This document shows positions 1-7,908 of a stretch of 48,816 nucleotides of DNA, one piece after another. This DNA is from Chitinophagaceae bacterium (GTDB lineage: Bacteria > Bacteroidota > Bacteroidia > Chitinophagales > Chitinophagaceae). Within the stretch, counting starts at the first letter, position 1. Each line of letters begins with the position of its first letter. Below the pieces are notes generated by a model. The model was not told the DNA's origin. It saw nothing but the letters and a program-made list of their open reading frames with translations, and ran no database searches. The stretch lies in NCBI GenBank assembly GCA_016786745.1, contig JAEUVS010000055.1:1-48816 (forward strand), given 5' to 3'. The translations under genes were made by a program, and so were the position numbers.

Positions 1-860
1 TAGTCGAACAGATAGTAAAACGAAATTCAAATCCCGCTGGCTTCAATCTTGTCCTTTCGGCTGATATACCCGTAGGGGCCGGCCTCTCTTCATCCGCAGC
101 TATCGAATGTGCCGCAGGCTATGCGCTCGACCAGCTTTTCAATTTAGGACTTTCACGATTCGATATCGCCAGGTACGGACAACTGGCAGAACATTTCGCA
201 GGATTACAGTGCGGCATCATGGATGAATTCGCGAGTGTTTTTGGTAAGAAGGACCACGCATTGAAGCTGGATTGCCGTTCACTCGAATTTGAAGAAGTTC
301 CGCTAGAACTCGCAGGGTACAAAATCCTTTTGCTCAATACAAACGTAAAGCATTCCCTGGCTTCATCGGCTTATAACACAAGGCGCGACGAATGCATTGC
401 CGGGGTTACTACAGTAAAGACACATCACCCGGAAGTAAATAGCTTACGCGACGTAACGATTGAGATGCTCGATAGGTACGTGAAAGATCCCGTGGTGTAC
501 AAACGATGCAGGTTTGTTATCGAAGAGAATGAACGTGTACACAAAGCGGTTGATCACATGAAGCGCGGTGATATCGCGGGCCTGGGAGAACAAATGTTGT
601 TGAGCCACGCGGGTTTGAGCAGCGATTATGAAGTTAGCTGCCCCGAACTCGACTGGCTTGTTGATGCAGTAAAAGACAACGACGCTGTTGCCGGCGCACG
701 TATGATGGGTGGCGGTTTTGGAGGCTGCACAATAAACATTGTGAAGGAAAACGCTATTCAAAAACTGGTAGACGGAATCATGACCGGCTACGAAAAGAAA
801 TTCGACAAATCACTCTCCGTTTACGAAGCAAACACTTCAGAAGGAACTACACTTTTTTAA
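1..860 (+). CDS. galK: Galactokinase, C-terminal part (5' end outside window)
   Basis: Phosphorylates galactose to galactose-1-phosphate in the cytoplasmic Leloir pathway. The frame is open from base 3, so the first ATG at 219 is internal and the gene continues upstream of the window. GHMP-kinase motifs are visible: PVGAGLSSSAAIE (ATP-binding motif 2) at about bases 69-110, the catalytic aspartate in GIMDEF (codon 222-224), and the C-terminal GARMMGGGFGGC motif near 693-730. The visible part, about 285 residues, fits the last three quarters of a normal galactokinase. It converges on the MATE gene and the two overlap by 14 bp. No odd residue is seen. Family assignment is firm; sugar specificity within GHMP kinases is inferred from the GIMDEF and GGGFGGC signatures. 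Confidence 0.95.
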   Translation, partial: VEQIVKRNSNPAGFNLVLSADIPVGAGLSSSAAIECAAGYALDQLFNLGLSRFDIARYGQLAEHFAGLQCGIMDEFASVFGKKDHALKLDCRSLEFEEVPLELAGYKILLLNTNVKHSLASSAYNTRRDECIAGVTTVKTHHPEVNSLRDVTIEMLDRYVKDPVVYKRCRFVIEENERVHKAVDHMKRGDIAGLGEQMLLSHAGLSSDYEVSCPELDWLVDAVKDNDAVAGARMMGGGFGGCTINIVKENAIQKLVDGIMTGYEKKFDKSLSVYEANTSEGTTLF

Positions 861-2277
861 GTTTCCATTTTCCTCTCCGGAAGATAATATACGATGCGAT
901 GGATATGCAGGTCTCCGCAACGGGAACCGCTATGAAAACACCCAACGGTCCTAATTGAAAATACTGCGCAAGAAGATATCCCAGCGGTATTTGAAAAAGC
1001 CAGAATCCTACAAAATAAATTTTGGTAGGTGTCCACGTATCGCCTGCTCCATTGAATGCATTCATCGTTACCATGCCGATGCCGTAAAAAATATATCCAA
1101 GGCTGATAATCCGCAGCGCTGTAATAGCGATTGCTTTCACGCCCGCATCATTCGTAAAAAAAGACACCAGCCATTCTCCAAGTGTAAACGTAAATATCGT
1201 GACGCACAACATGAAGAGAACATTATACTTCATCGTTTTCATCACGCTCTCTTCCGCCCGTTTCGGATTTTCGGCCCCGAGGTTTTGTCCGACCAGCGTT
1301 GCTGCCGCATTACTCATGCCCCATGCAGGAAGCAGGAAGAACATCATCAATCTCAAAGCTGTCTGATAACCCGCCGAACCTTCATCATGACCAGTTTTCG
1401 CTACCAGGTTTGCAAGGAAAATCCAGCTGCACGATGCTATGATGAATTGCAATATCGCGGGCGCCGCAATTTTCACAACTGATCTGATGACAGGTAAATC
1501 TAAAATCCAGTTCTTCGCTCTCAAACGAACAGTAGAGGCGCCATTAAAAAGGTGAAAACATTGGTATATCACACCAATTCCTCTTCCGGTTGTGGTGGCA
1601 ATCGCCGCGCCTGTTAATCCGAATGCCGGAACTGGCCCGAGTCCGTTTATCAGAAGTGGACAAAGAATGATATTTGAGATATTGGCAACCCATAAACTTT
1701 TCATCGCCATCGCGGCATTGCCCGCTCCACGGAAAATACCATTGATGAGAAACAGCAGCATGATTACAATACTTCCTCCCATCATGATCCGCACGAATGG
1801 GGTGCCTGTCGCCGCCGTTTCTTCTTCGGCCCCCATCAACAGCAGGATATCTTTAGCGAAAACAAATCCCAAAAAGCTCATCACCGCAGTAACTACCAGC
1901 GCCACTATTAATACCTGTGCTGCCGCATGTGCCGCTGCATCCGGATTTTTTTCACCAATTCGCCTCGCTACCAGGGCGGTCCCTGCCATGCTCATGCCTA
2001 TGGCCAGTGAATAAATGATTGTGAGAACAGATTCTGTAAGTCCAACCACCTGTATCGCCTGGCTGCTGTTTTCAAGATGACCAACAAAATAAAGATCCAC
2101 AACCGCGAACACCGATTCCATCATCATCTCGAGCATCATGGGAATCGAAAGCATTATTACTGCACGACGGATACTGCCGGTGGTGTAATCCATTTCCTCA
2201 CCACGCAGCGACTGCCTGATGAGTTCGAACCACGACATTTTTTTTTCTGTGTATGGTGCGTTTGTTGCGTCGTTCAT
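847..2277 (-). CDS. MATE family multidrug/Na+ efflux transporter
   Basis: A 476-residue polytopic inner-membrane protein of the MATE (NorM/DinF) family, which exports drugs or metabolites in exchange for Na+ or H+. About twelve hydrophobic segments form two similar six-helix halves. The first half opens with the typical MMESVFAVVDLYFVGHL segment (about residues 52-68), and the second has the related GMSNAAATLVGQNLGAENP stretch. The first 45 residues are a hydrophilic cytoplasmic extension. It converges with galactokinase (14-bp overlap) and diverges from the PAS kinase at 2328, with only 50 bp between start codons, so the two promoters must be packed tightly. Substrate cannot be told from sequence. 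Confidence 0.93.
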   Translation of the reverse strand: MNDATNAPYTEKKMSWFELIRQSLRGEEMDYTTGSIRRAVIMLSIPMMLEMMMESVFAVVDLYFVGHLENSSQAIQVVGLTESVLTIIYSLAIGMSMAGTALVARRIGEKNPDAAAHAAAQVLIVALVVTAVMSFLGFVFAKDILLLMGAEEETAATGTPFVRIMMGGSIVIMLLFLINGIFRGAGNAAMAMKSLWVANISNIILCPLLINGLGPVPAFGLTGAAIATTTGRGIGVIYQCFHLFNGASTVRLRAKNWILDLPVIRSVVKIAAPAILQFIIASCSWIFLANLVAKTGHDEGSAGYQTALRLMMFFLLPAWGMSNAAATLVGQNLGAENPKRAEESVMKTMKYNVLFMLCVTIFTFTLGEWLVSFFTNDAGVKAIAITALRIISLGYIFYGIGMVTMNAFNGAGDTWTPTKIYFVGFWLFQIPLGYLLAQYFQLGPLGVFIAVPVAETCISIASYIIFRRGKWKLKKV

Positions 2278-2327
2278 AAAAAAACGGCATTAAATATAGG
2301 ACTTATAAGGTAAATTGTGCGTTCAAT

Positions 2328-3938
2328 ATGCTAACAACTCCGGCCACTTCTGTTATCAAAGGCGATTTCTCCGAAATCATCATGCAGGTACCCGCCCTGA
2401 TCGCTGTTCTCGAAGGCCCGGAACACATCTTCGTTCTTACAAACCATCTTTACCAGCAGGTGGCAGGTCATGGAAGAAGCCTGATTGGTAAACCTATCCG
2501 CGAAGCGCTGCCCGAACTCGAAGGCCAGGGCATTTTCGACTTACTGGACAATGTTTATAATACAGGTGTTGCATATAAAGAATCAGAATTGCCGGTTCTC
2601 CTCGATAGAAATGATGATGGCGGACTGGAAGAAGTATTTTTCACTTTTGTTTACCAGCCTATCCGCGACAAGGACAATGTAGTGACAGGAATTTTTGTTC
2701 ATGCCATTGACGTAACGGATTACGTGTCGAGCAAAAAGAAGCTGGAGAGAAGCGAGGAGCAATTCCGAAGTTTTGTTATGCATTCACCCGTGCCCACGGG
2801 AATATATGTGGGGAGAGATATGGTGATACAAATGGCCAACGATGCCCTTCTTCAAACATGGGATAAAACCGCCGACGTTATCGGCAAAACTTTTCGCGAA
2901 GCGCTGCCAGAACTGGAAGGACAACCCTTTTACGACCTGCTCGACAAAGTTTTCACCACCGGCGAGTCTTACCAGGCAATGGAAGACCAGGTGTTGTTAT
3001 TCAGGAACGGAAAACTTGAAACGACGTACTACAATTTTACATATAAGGCGCTGAAAGACGAAGACGGCAAAATATGGGGCGTAATGAATACAGGAGTTGA
3101 GGTCACAGAGATTGTGGAGGCAAAAAATAAAATTAAACGCGCTGAAGAGGACCTCGAGCAACAGGTAAAGCTCAGAACAATTGAGCTGGAGAAACTCAAC
3201 ACCGATCTCACGCACACTAATGAACAATTAAGGCAATTCGCTTACGTCGCCTCACACGACCTGCAGGAACCACTCCGGAAAATTAATATTTACAGCGACA
3301 GGCTCGCGACTGATCTCGGTAAAGTAAATAAAGAGGAGCAGCAGAAATATTTAAATAAGATTATCACATCTGCGAACCGGATGTCAAACCTTATCCGCGA
3401 CCTTCTCAATTTCACGCGTCTCGATTCGGTCCAGGAATCATTCGTATCAACAAACCTTAACCACGTGGCCGACATGGTTAAAGAAGATTTTGAAATTCTC
3501 ATCAGCCAGAAATCTGCATTAATCACTATCGGGCAACTCGGCACCATCGAAGCAAATCCGCTGCAGATGAACCAGCTGATGTCGAATCTTCTCGGGAATG
3601 CGCTTAAATTTTCAAAAGAAAATGAACGGCCTGTGATAGACATTTCTTCAAAATTATTAACAAAAGAAGAGGTGGCTGAAATGCATTCGCTTGATCCCGA
3701 TTGGGAATACCGTGAGATTATTGTCGCCGACCAGGGCATCGGTTTCGACCCGCAATACGCGAGGCAGGTGTTTGTGATTTTTCAACGGTTGAATGGTGCG
3801 GGACGATTTGAGGGAACAGGAATTGGTCTCGCCGTATGTAAAAAAATTGTTGACCATCACCACGGCGAAATCTTCGCGATCTCCAAAGAGGGAGAGGGGT
3901 CAGCTTTTCATATCATCTTACCGGTTGCGCGTTGTTAA
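2328..3938 (+). CDS. Orphan PAS-PAS sensor histidine kinase
   Basis: Soluble 536-residue histidine kinase without membrane segments, so it probably senses a cytoplasmic signal. Two PAS domains (about residues 15-135 and 145-265) are clear duplicates: both carry IGKxxREALPELEGQ followed by a DLLD-V-TG block. A coiled coil (about 265-305) leads to a phytochrome-type HisKA box, ASHDLQEPLRK, with phosphoacceptor His310. The ATPase domain has the N box NQLMSNLLGNALKFS, the G1 box DQGIGF and the G2 box GTGIGLAVCKK. No receiver domain is fused and no response regulator lies next to it. It is convergent with the isomerase gene (4-bp stop overlap). The ligand, and whether a PAS cofactor is bound, are unknown. 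Confidence 0.92.
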   Translation: MLTTPATSVIKGDFSEIIMQVPALIAVLEGPEHIFVLTNHLYQQVAGHGRSLIGKPIREALPELEGQGIFDLLDNVYNTGVAYKESELPVLLDRNDDGGLEEVFFTFVYQPIRDKDNVVTGIFVHAIDVTDYVSSKKKLERSEEQFRSFVMHSPVPTGIYVGRDMVIQMANDALLQTWDKTADVIGKTFREALPELEGQPFYDLLDKVFTTGESYQAMEDQVLLFRNGKLETTYYNFTYKALKDEDGKIWGVMNTGVEVTEIVEAKNKIKRAEEDLEQQVKLRTIELEKLNTDLTHTNEQLRQFAYVASHDLQEPLRKINIYSDRLATDLGKVNKEEQQKYLNKIITSANRMSNLIRDLLNFTRLDSVQESFVSTNLNHVADMVKEDFEILISQKSALITIGQLGTIEANPLQMNQLMSNLLGNALKFSKENERPVIDISSKLLTKEEVAEMHSLDPDWEYREIIVADQGIGFDPQYARQVFVIFQRLNGAGRFEGTGIGLAVCKKIVDHHHGEIFAISKEGEGSAFHIILPVARC

Positions 3939-4783
3939 GCGTATTTTTCGACCAACGCTTTCGTTTTTACTATTCCATCTGCTTCATCTTCCATACGGCT
4001 CACCGACGATTCTATTCCCACATATCCTTTGAAGCCGGATTCTTTCACAATATTCATCATCCGTGCATAGTCAGTTTCCTTACATTCACCCGAATCAGTA
4101 AACTCCATCACCTTCGCGCTTACACCTTTCGCAAACGGCATCAGCTCTTTTACTCCTTTGTACTTATCATATTCTTCGAAGCATGTGTTTCCCCATGTGA
4201 GTCCATTTTCACTTCGGATACAAAAGTTTCCGAAATCGGGTAATGATCCAACATTAGGTTTATTTACGCCTTCAAGCACATCAACCATCCATTGCGCATC
4301 GGAAGTATAGCCGCCATGATTTTCAATGAGGATGTTTATATCTTTTTTAGCCGCATATTCACTCAATTCGCACAAAGAAGCAATGGCCGCTTTTTTTAAA
4401 TCACCGGGTGTGCCGTTCCCGAAAATATTTACGCGTATGGACGAACACCCAAGATACTTCGCGGCGTCTACCCATTTAAAATGATTTTTTACTGCCACTT
4501 TCCGGTCCGCTTCTGCAGGTTCCGCCAGGGCCCCTTCCGCGTCAATCATAACCAGGTGGTTTTTTACGCCGTTATCATTGCAGCGTTTCAACAATTCATC
4601 CAGGTAGCCGGTGTCTTCCGCCTTATCTTTAAAGAAAAGATTTACATATTCCACTGTATCGATTCCAAATTGTTTTTTACTTACAGCAGGGAAGTCGAGA
4701 TTTGTGATCTTGTTCGCAAACAGGGTTTTGTTCAGGCTCCATTGTGCGAGTGAAATATTAAACCAGGGTTTTACAATATTCAT
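3935..4783 (-). CDS. Sugar phosphate isomerase/epimerase (AP endonuclease 2-type TIM barrel)
   Basis: A 282-residue protein of the xylose-isomerase-like TIM-barrel superfamily. Candidate metal or substrate ligands sit in the usual places: Glu in EYVNLFF, Glu/His in ILIENHGG, Asp in LPDFGNF, and Glu in YVGIESS near the C terminus. There is no signal peptide, so it should be cytoplasmic, unlike the many secreted Bacteroidota homologues. It probably isomerises or epimerises a sugar or sugar acid; the exact substrate cannot be assigned. Its start codon is only 17 bp from that of the divergent MDR oxidoreductase, so the two genes share a very compact promoter region. Confidence 0.85.
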   Translation of the reverse strand: MNIVKPWFNISLAQWSLNKTLFANKITNLDFPAVSKKQFGIDTVEYVNLFFKDKAEDTGYLDELLKRCNDNGVKNHLVMIDAEGALAEPAEADRKVAVKNHFKWVDAAKYLGCSSIRVNIFGNGTPGDLKKAAIASLCELSEYAAKKDINILIENHGGYTSDAQWMVDVLEGVNKPNVGSLPDFGNFCIRSENGLTWGNTCFEEYDKYKGVKELMPFAKGVSAKVMEFTDSGECKETDYARMMNIVKESGFKGYVGIESSVSRMEDEADGIVKTKALVEKYA

Positions 4784-4800
4784 ACAATTAATTTCAGGCT

Positions 4801-5742
4801 ATGCGTGCAATAATATTGAAATCTTTCGGAGGAACCGATCAACTTGAAGAGAAAGACGTTCCCATGCCTTCCATAAAAGATAACGAAGTGCTGATCCGGG
4901 CAAGAGCGATCGGTCTGAATCCCGTTGACGTAAAAACAAGAAAAGGGAAAGGGCAGGCAGCGAAACTAAAACTTGAAAATCCAATGATCCTCGGATGGGA
5001 TGTATCGGGAGAAATCATTGAAGTAGGCGGCGCTGTAAAACGATTTAAAAAAGGCGACAGCGTTTTTGGGATGATTAATCTTCCGGGTACGGGCAAAACT
5101 TATGCTGAATATGTTGCCGCGCCTGAAGAACACATTGCATTGAAGCCGGATAACGTATCACATGAAGAAGCTGCTGCCGCCTCGCTTGCCGCGATGACCG
5201 CATGGCAGGCGCTTGTTGATAAAGCAGAGCTGAAAGCAGGACAAAAAATACTCGTTCACGCAGCAGCCGGCGGCGTGGGGCACTACGCAGTACAAATTGC
5301 AATACATATTGGCGCATATGTTATAGGCACGTCATCAGCACAAAACAAAGAGATGGTTCTGTCGCTCGGCGCGAATGAGCACATCGATTATAAATCAGTA
5401 AAATTTGAAGAAGTTTCGCCAATGGTTGATGTGGTTCTCGATACAATTGGTGGTGAAAATATCACGCGCTCGCTGAAAGTGCTGAAACCTGGCGGTACCA
5501 TTGTTGCGCTGCCAAGTGGCGTGAGCGAAACGGTAACACAAGACGCTGCATCGCAGAACAAAAAAGGAGTTTTCTTTTTGGTGCAATCGAACGCGAGCGA
5601 TATGAAACAAATCGCATCACTGTTAAACGCCGGAAGACTGCGCTCACATTTATCCGGCATTTTTTCTTTCAGCAATATCAAAGAAGCTCACGACATGCTT
5701 GAGTCTGGAAAAACAGTCGGAAAGATTGTGCTGATGCCCTGA
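4801..5742 (+). CDS. NADP-dependent alcohol dehydrogenase/quinone oxidoreductase-like (MDR family)
   Basis: A 313-residue medium-chain dehydrogenase/reductase of the zinc-free quinone oxidoreductase branch. The N-terminal GroES-like domain contains GWDVSGEIIEVG. The nucleotide-binding Rossmann motif is HAAAGGVGHYAVQIA, followed by GTSSAQNKE where NADPH-preferring members bind the 2'-phosphate. The structural-zinc cysteines of true alcohol dehydrogenases are absent. It likely reduces quinones or alpha,beta-unsaturated carbonyls with NADPH. It is transcribed divergently from the isomerase gene, with 17 bp between the two starts. Natural substrate unknown. Confidence 0.88.
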   Translation: MRAIILKSFGGTDQLEEKDVPMPSIKDNEVLIRARAIGLNPVDVKTRKGKGQAAKLKLENPMILGWDVSGEIIEVGGAVKRFKKGDSVFGMINLPGTGKTYAEYVAAPEEHIALKPDNVSHEEAAAASLAAMTAWQALVDKAELKAGQKILVHAAAGGVGHYAVQIAIHIGAYVIGTSSAQNKEMVLSLGANEHIDYKSVKFEEVSPMVDVVLDTIGGENITRSLKVLKPGGTIVALPSGVSETVTQDAASQNKKGVFFLVQSNASDMKQIASLLNAGRLRSHLSGIFSFSNIKEAHDMLESGKTVGKIVLMP

Positions 5743-5869
5743 TTGTCCCGCGCTCAATTGCAAGTGTGTAGAGTTCCTTTAACAAAGTTTTCTCAGATCC
5801 TCATTTTACTTCTTTTCGCGATTCAGTCAAATATATGAGCGGGCTAAAAAATCCGGTTCAATATTTAAA

Positions 5870-6538
5870 ATGAGAAAAATCTACATTCTGACAACTATAC
5901 TTTTAACAGTTGGTGTCCTCCAGTTAAACGCGCAGGTAAAATTCGGGGTGAGTGCGGGCATAAACCATTCAACGTGGAAAGGTGATGCTGTGGGCAGTCT
6001 TAATGATCTCGCAGAACTTACCAATGGTATCGTTACTACTCATCCAAGAAATAGTTTTTATGCAGGTGGATTTATGGAAATGCCTCTCGGTGAAAAAATA
6101 TCTTTACAACCAGGTGTGTACTACTCGCAAAAAGGTTATGCCTTAAAAGGTAATCTCGTGAGCGACAAATTCGACTTCCTCGGCGTAAACGCAAAGGCTG
6201 AACTTCAGTCGCATTATATCGACGTTCCTCTCGTAATTAAAGCGGAAATAGCAAAGGGGTTCCAGGTGTATGCGGGCCCGCAATTGTCGTATCTCGTTAA
6301 AAACAATCTCCACATGGATGCAGGATTGCTCGGATTTTCCGTGGTAAATACAAACATGGATGTAACCGAACAGTTCAATAGGGCTGATATCGCCCTGACA
6401 GGTGGCGCGAGCTACACGTTCGACAACGGTTTCTTTATCAATGCCGGCTACGACCATGGTTTGAGCAGGCTCGACAAGAACAGTAATTTCAAATCATTTA
6501 ACAGGACGGTGAAAGCCGGAATCGGTTTCAGGTTCTAA
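5870..6538 (+). CDS. PorT-like outer membrane beta-barrel protein
   Basis: A 222-residue secreted protein with a clear Sec signal peptide (ILTTILLTVGVLQLNAQ; cleavage after about residue 21) and alternating amphipathic strands ending in an aromatic residue (KAGIGFRF), the usual signature of an outer-membrane barrel. The mature protein begins VKFGVSAGINHSTW, typical of the Bacteroidota porin-like outer membrane beta-barrel families. Function is unknown. The next gene encodes a second small barrel of the same kind, but a strong terminator (6562-6593) lies between them, so the two are probably separate transcripts. Confidence 0.8.
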   Translation: MRKIYILTTILLTVGVLQLNAQVKFGVSAGINHSTWKGDAVGSLNDLAELTNGIVTTHPRNSFYAGGFMEMPLGEKISLQPGVYYSQKGYALKGNLVSDKFDFLGVNAKAELQSHYIDVPLVIKAEIAKGFQVYAGPQLSYLVKNNLHMDAGLLGFSVVNTNMDVTEQFNRADIALTGGASYTFDNGFFINAGYDHGLSRLDKNSNFKSFNRTVKAGIGFRF

Positions 6539-6561
6539 GAAACAGTAAAACATATTAAGAT

Positions 6562-6593
6562 AAAAGCAGAAGTAAACCTTCTGCTTTTTTTAT
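6562..6593 (+). terminator. Rho-independent terminator after the first beta-barrel gene
   Basis: Perfect 11-bp stem AAAAGCAGAAG/CTTCTGCTTTT (6562-6572 and 6578-6588), loop TAAAC, continuing into a run of T. It lies 24 bp after the stop codon at 6538 and ends just before the next gene. The adjoining TATCTTTA at 6591 could be part of the next gene's promoter. Confidence 0.88.
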
Positions 6594-6606
6594 CTTTATA
6601 AGAAAA

Positions 6607-7218
6607 ATGAAGCCATATTATCACTTCCTGTTAATATTGGTCATTTGCCCTCTGTTAGCCCACACACAGTTTGGGATCAAAGCAGGTCTCAACTTCGCGA
6701 AAGTCACCAAAGCTTCAAACATCAACGGTAAAAATTCGACGGGGTTTCATGCGGGTGTTTTTCTCGCGCCAAAAACTGAAGGTGTGATCGGATACAGATC
6801 AGAGCTTATCTATTCCCGCCAGGGATACGATTTCAAATCGGGCACGACCACAGGCTCGGTTGACCTCGACTATCTGCTGTTACCTCAGCTCATGGAAATA
6901 AACATCACAAAAGTTTTCACTGTACAGGTTGGCGGGCAGATGGCGTTTTTGCTGAATGCGAAAGCAGATAGCACAAAAACATCTACCGGAAATGCACAGG
7001 TTGATAAGCTGGTCGATTTGATGAATCGCTTCGATTACGGCGCTGCTGGCGGAATAGAAATTCATCCATACAAAGGTATTTTGTTTGGAGCACGCATGAA
7101 TATTAGCTTTGGAAACCTGTTCAAGGATCCTGCTTCGCTGGCGTCCAGACCAAATTTTTTCCCGGCTGTTGACGCAAAGAACAACGTTGTGCAGTTGTTC
7201 GTGGGCTATAAGTTCTGA
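6607..7218 (+). CDS. PorT-like outer membrane beta-barrel protein
   Basis: A 203-residue protein with a signal peptide (HFLLILVICPLLAHTQ, cut near residue 21) and a mature start FGIKAGLNFAKV. This is the same opening pattern as the preceding barrel protein and typical of the Bacteroidota outer-membrane beta-barrel families. It ends VVQLFVGYKF, with the terminal aromatic residue needed for BAM recognition. Eight strands are plausible from length. Role unknown. It may be an ancient duplicate of the upstream gene, though similarity outside the fold pattern is low by eye. The short leader overlaps the preceding terminator's T-run, implying a promoter close to or inside that element. Confidence 0.8.
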   Translation: MKPYYHFLLILVICPLLAHTQFGIKAGLNFAKVTKASNINGKNSTGFHAGVFLAPKTEGVIGYRSELIYSRQGYDFKSGTTTGSVDLDYLLLPQLMEINITKVFTVQVGGQMAFLLNAKADSTKTSTGNAQVDKLVDLMNRFDYGAAGGIEIHPYKGILFGARMNISFGNLFKDPASLASRPNFFPAVDAKNNVVQLFVGYKF

Positions 7219-7379
7219 TATCCTGCATCATTCTGATTATAAATCACATAGAAGGGTTCGTTTTATGCAACGTAATGTTTTACCCCTATATTTTAATAAT
7301 AAATTAATATAAGTCTGCGTTCTAACATCGGAATTGATTAGTTTGGATGAGAATTTAGAACTACCCAACCCCTAAGCTG

Positions 7380-7880
7380 ATGAAATATCTTTTAGTAGCC
7401 GTAGTAGCCCTAACCGTACTTGCGTGCAATAAAAAATCCGAAGCTGTAGACCCTATCCGATCAGAAGATAAGGCTAAAGCCGCCGCTCTTACAGAATTTC
7501 TCAAGTCTGAAGAATTCCGTCTTACAAAATATTATTCTGACGAGCCGATAGACTACATCGACACCGACCAGGTGGTGATGCAGGAAACTGAACTCTGGCA
7601 GTATGTCAGCAATTGGCTTAAAGACGACGCCTATTCTTTCTCAAGCACAGGCGACGTAGTCATCGATCAGAATGCAACCCGCTACGAGGCTGACACAGCT
7701 GCGATTTTAATGCGAAAATTTTCCGTTGCAGCTGATCCCGAGGGAGTGGGATTCAAATTTGTTGGACACGAATATCAACCGCTTAACTACAGGCTCATTT
7801 CATTCTCCGACACCAATCTTGTTGTGTGGGCGAAGTGGAATGGAAAGAAAGTTATTTCAGAATACAAGACGCTTCCATAA
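7380..7880 (+). CDS. Hypothetical lipoprotein
   Basis: A 166-residue protein with a lipoprotein signal, LLVAVVALTVLAC, putting the acylated cysteine at residue 16. The rest is acidic and has no recognisable domain. A short pattern (YIDTDQVV...ELWQYVSNWLKDDAYSFSSTG) suggests a compact globular domain. Bacteroidota lipoproteins of this size commonly sit on the periplasmic face. It is followed at 28 bp by the DUF5916 gene, which suggests but does not prove co-transcription. I do not recognise a family. Confidence 0.72.
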   Translation: MKYLLVAVVALTVLACNKKSEAVDPIRSEDKAKAAALTEFLKSEEFRLTKYYSDEPIDYIDTDQVVMQETELWQYVSNWLKDDAYSFSSTGDVVIDQNATRYEADTAAILMRKFSVAADPEGVGFKFVGHEYQPLNYRLISFSDTNLVVWAKWNGKKVISEYKTLP

Positions 7881-7885
7881 GTTTG

Positions 7886-7907
7886 CCCCTATTTGAACAA
7901 ACAGGGG
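7886..7907 (+). promoter_or_regulatory. Hairpin abutting the start codon of the DUF5916 gene
   Basis: CCCCT-A-TTTG (7886-7895) pairs with CAAA-C-AGGGG (7898-7907), with one A-C mismatch. The hairpin ends one base before the ATG at 7909. No T-run follows, so it is not a standard terminator. It would fold over the ribosome-binding region and could limit initiation or act as a transcript-end stabiliser for the upstream lipoprotein gene. Confidence 0.45.
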
Positions 7908-7908
7908 T

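Noticed and set aside
1592..2014. 140-residue plus-strand ORF
   Set aside because: Antisense shadow of the MATE gene; low-complexity Ala/Thr/Ile composition and no start context.
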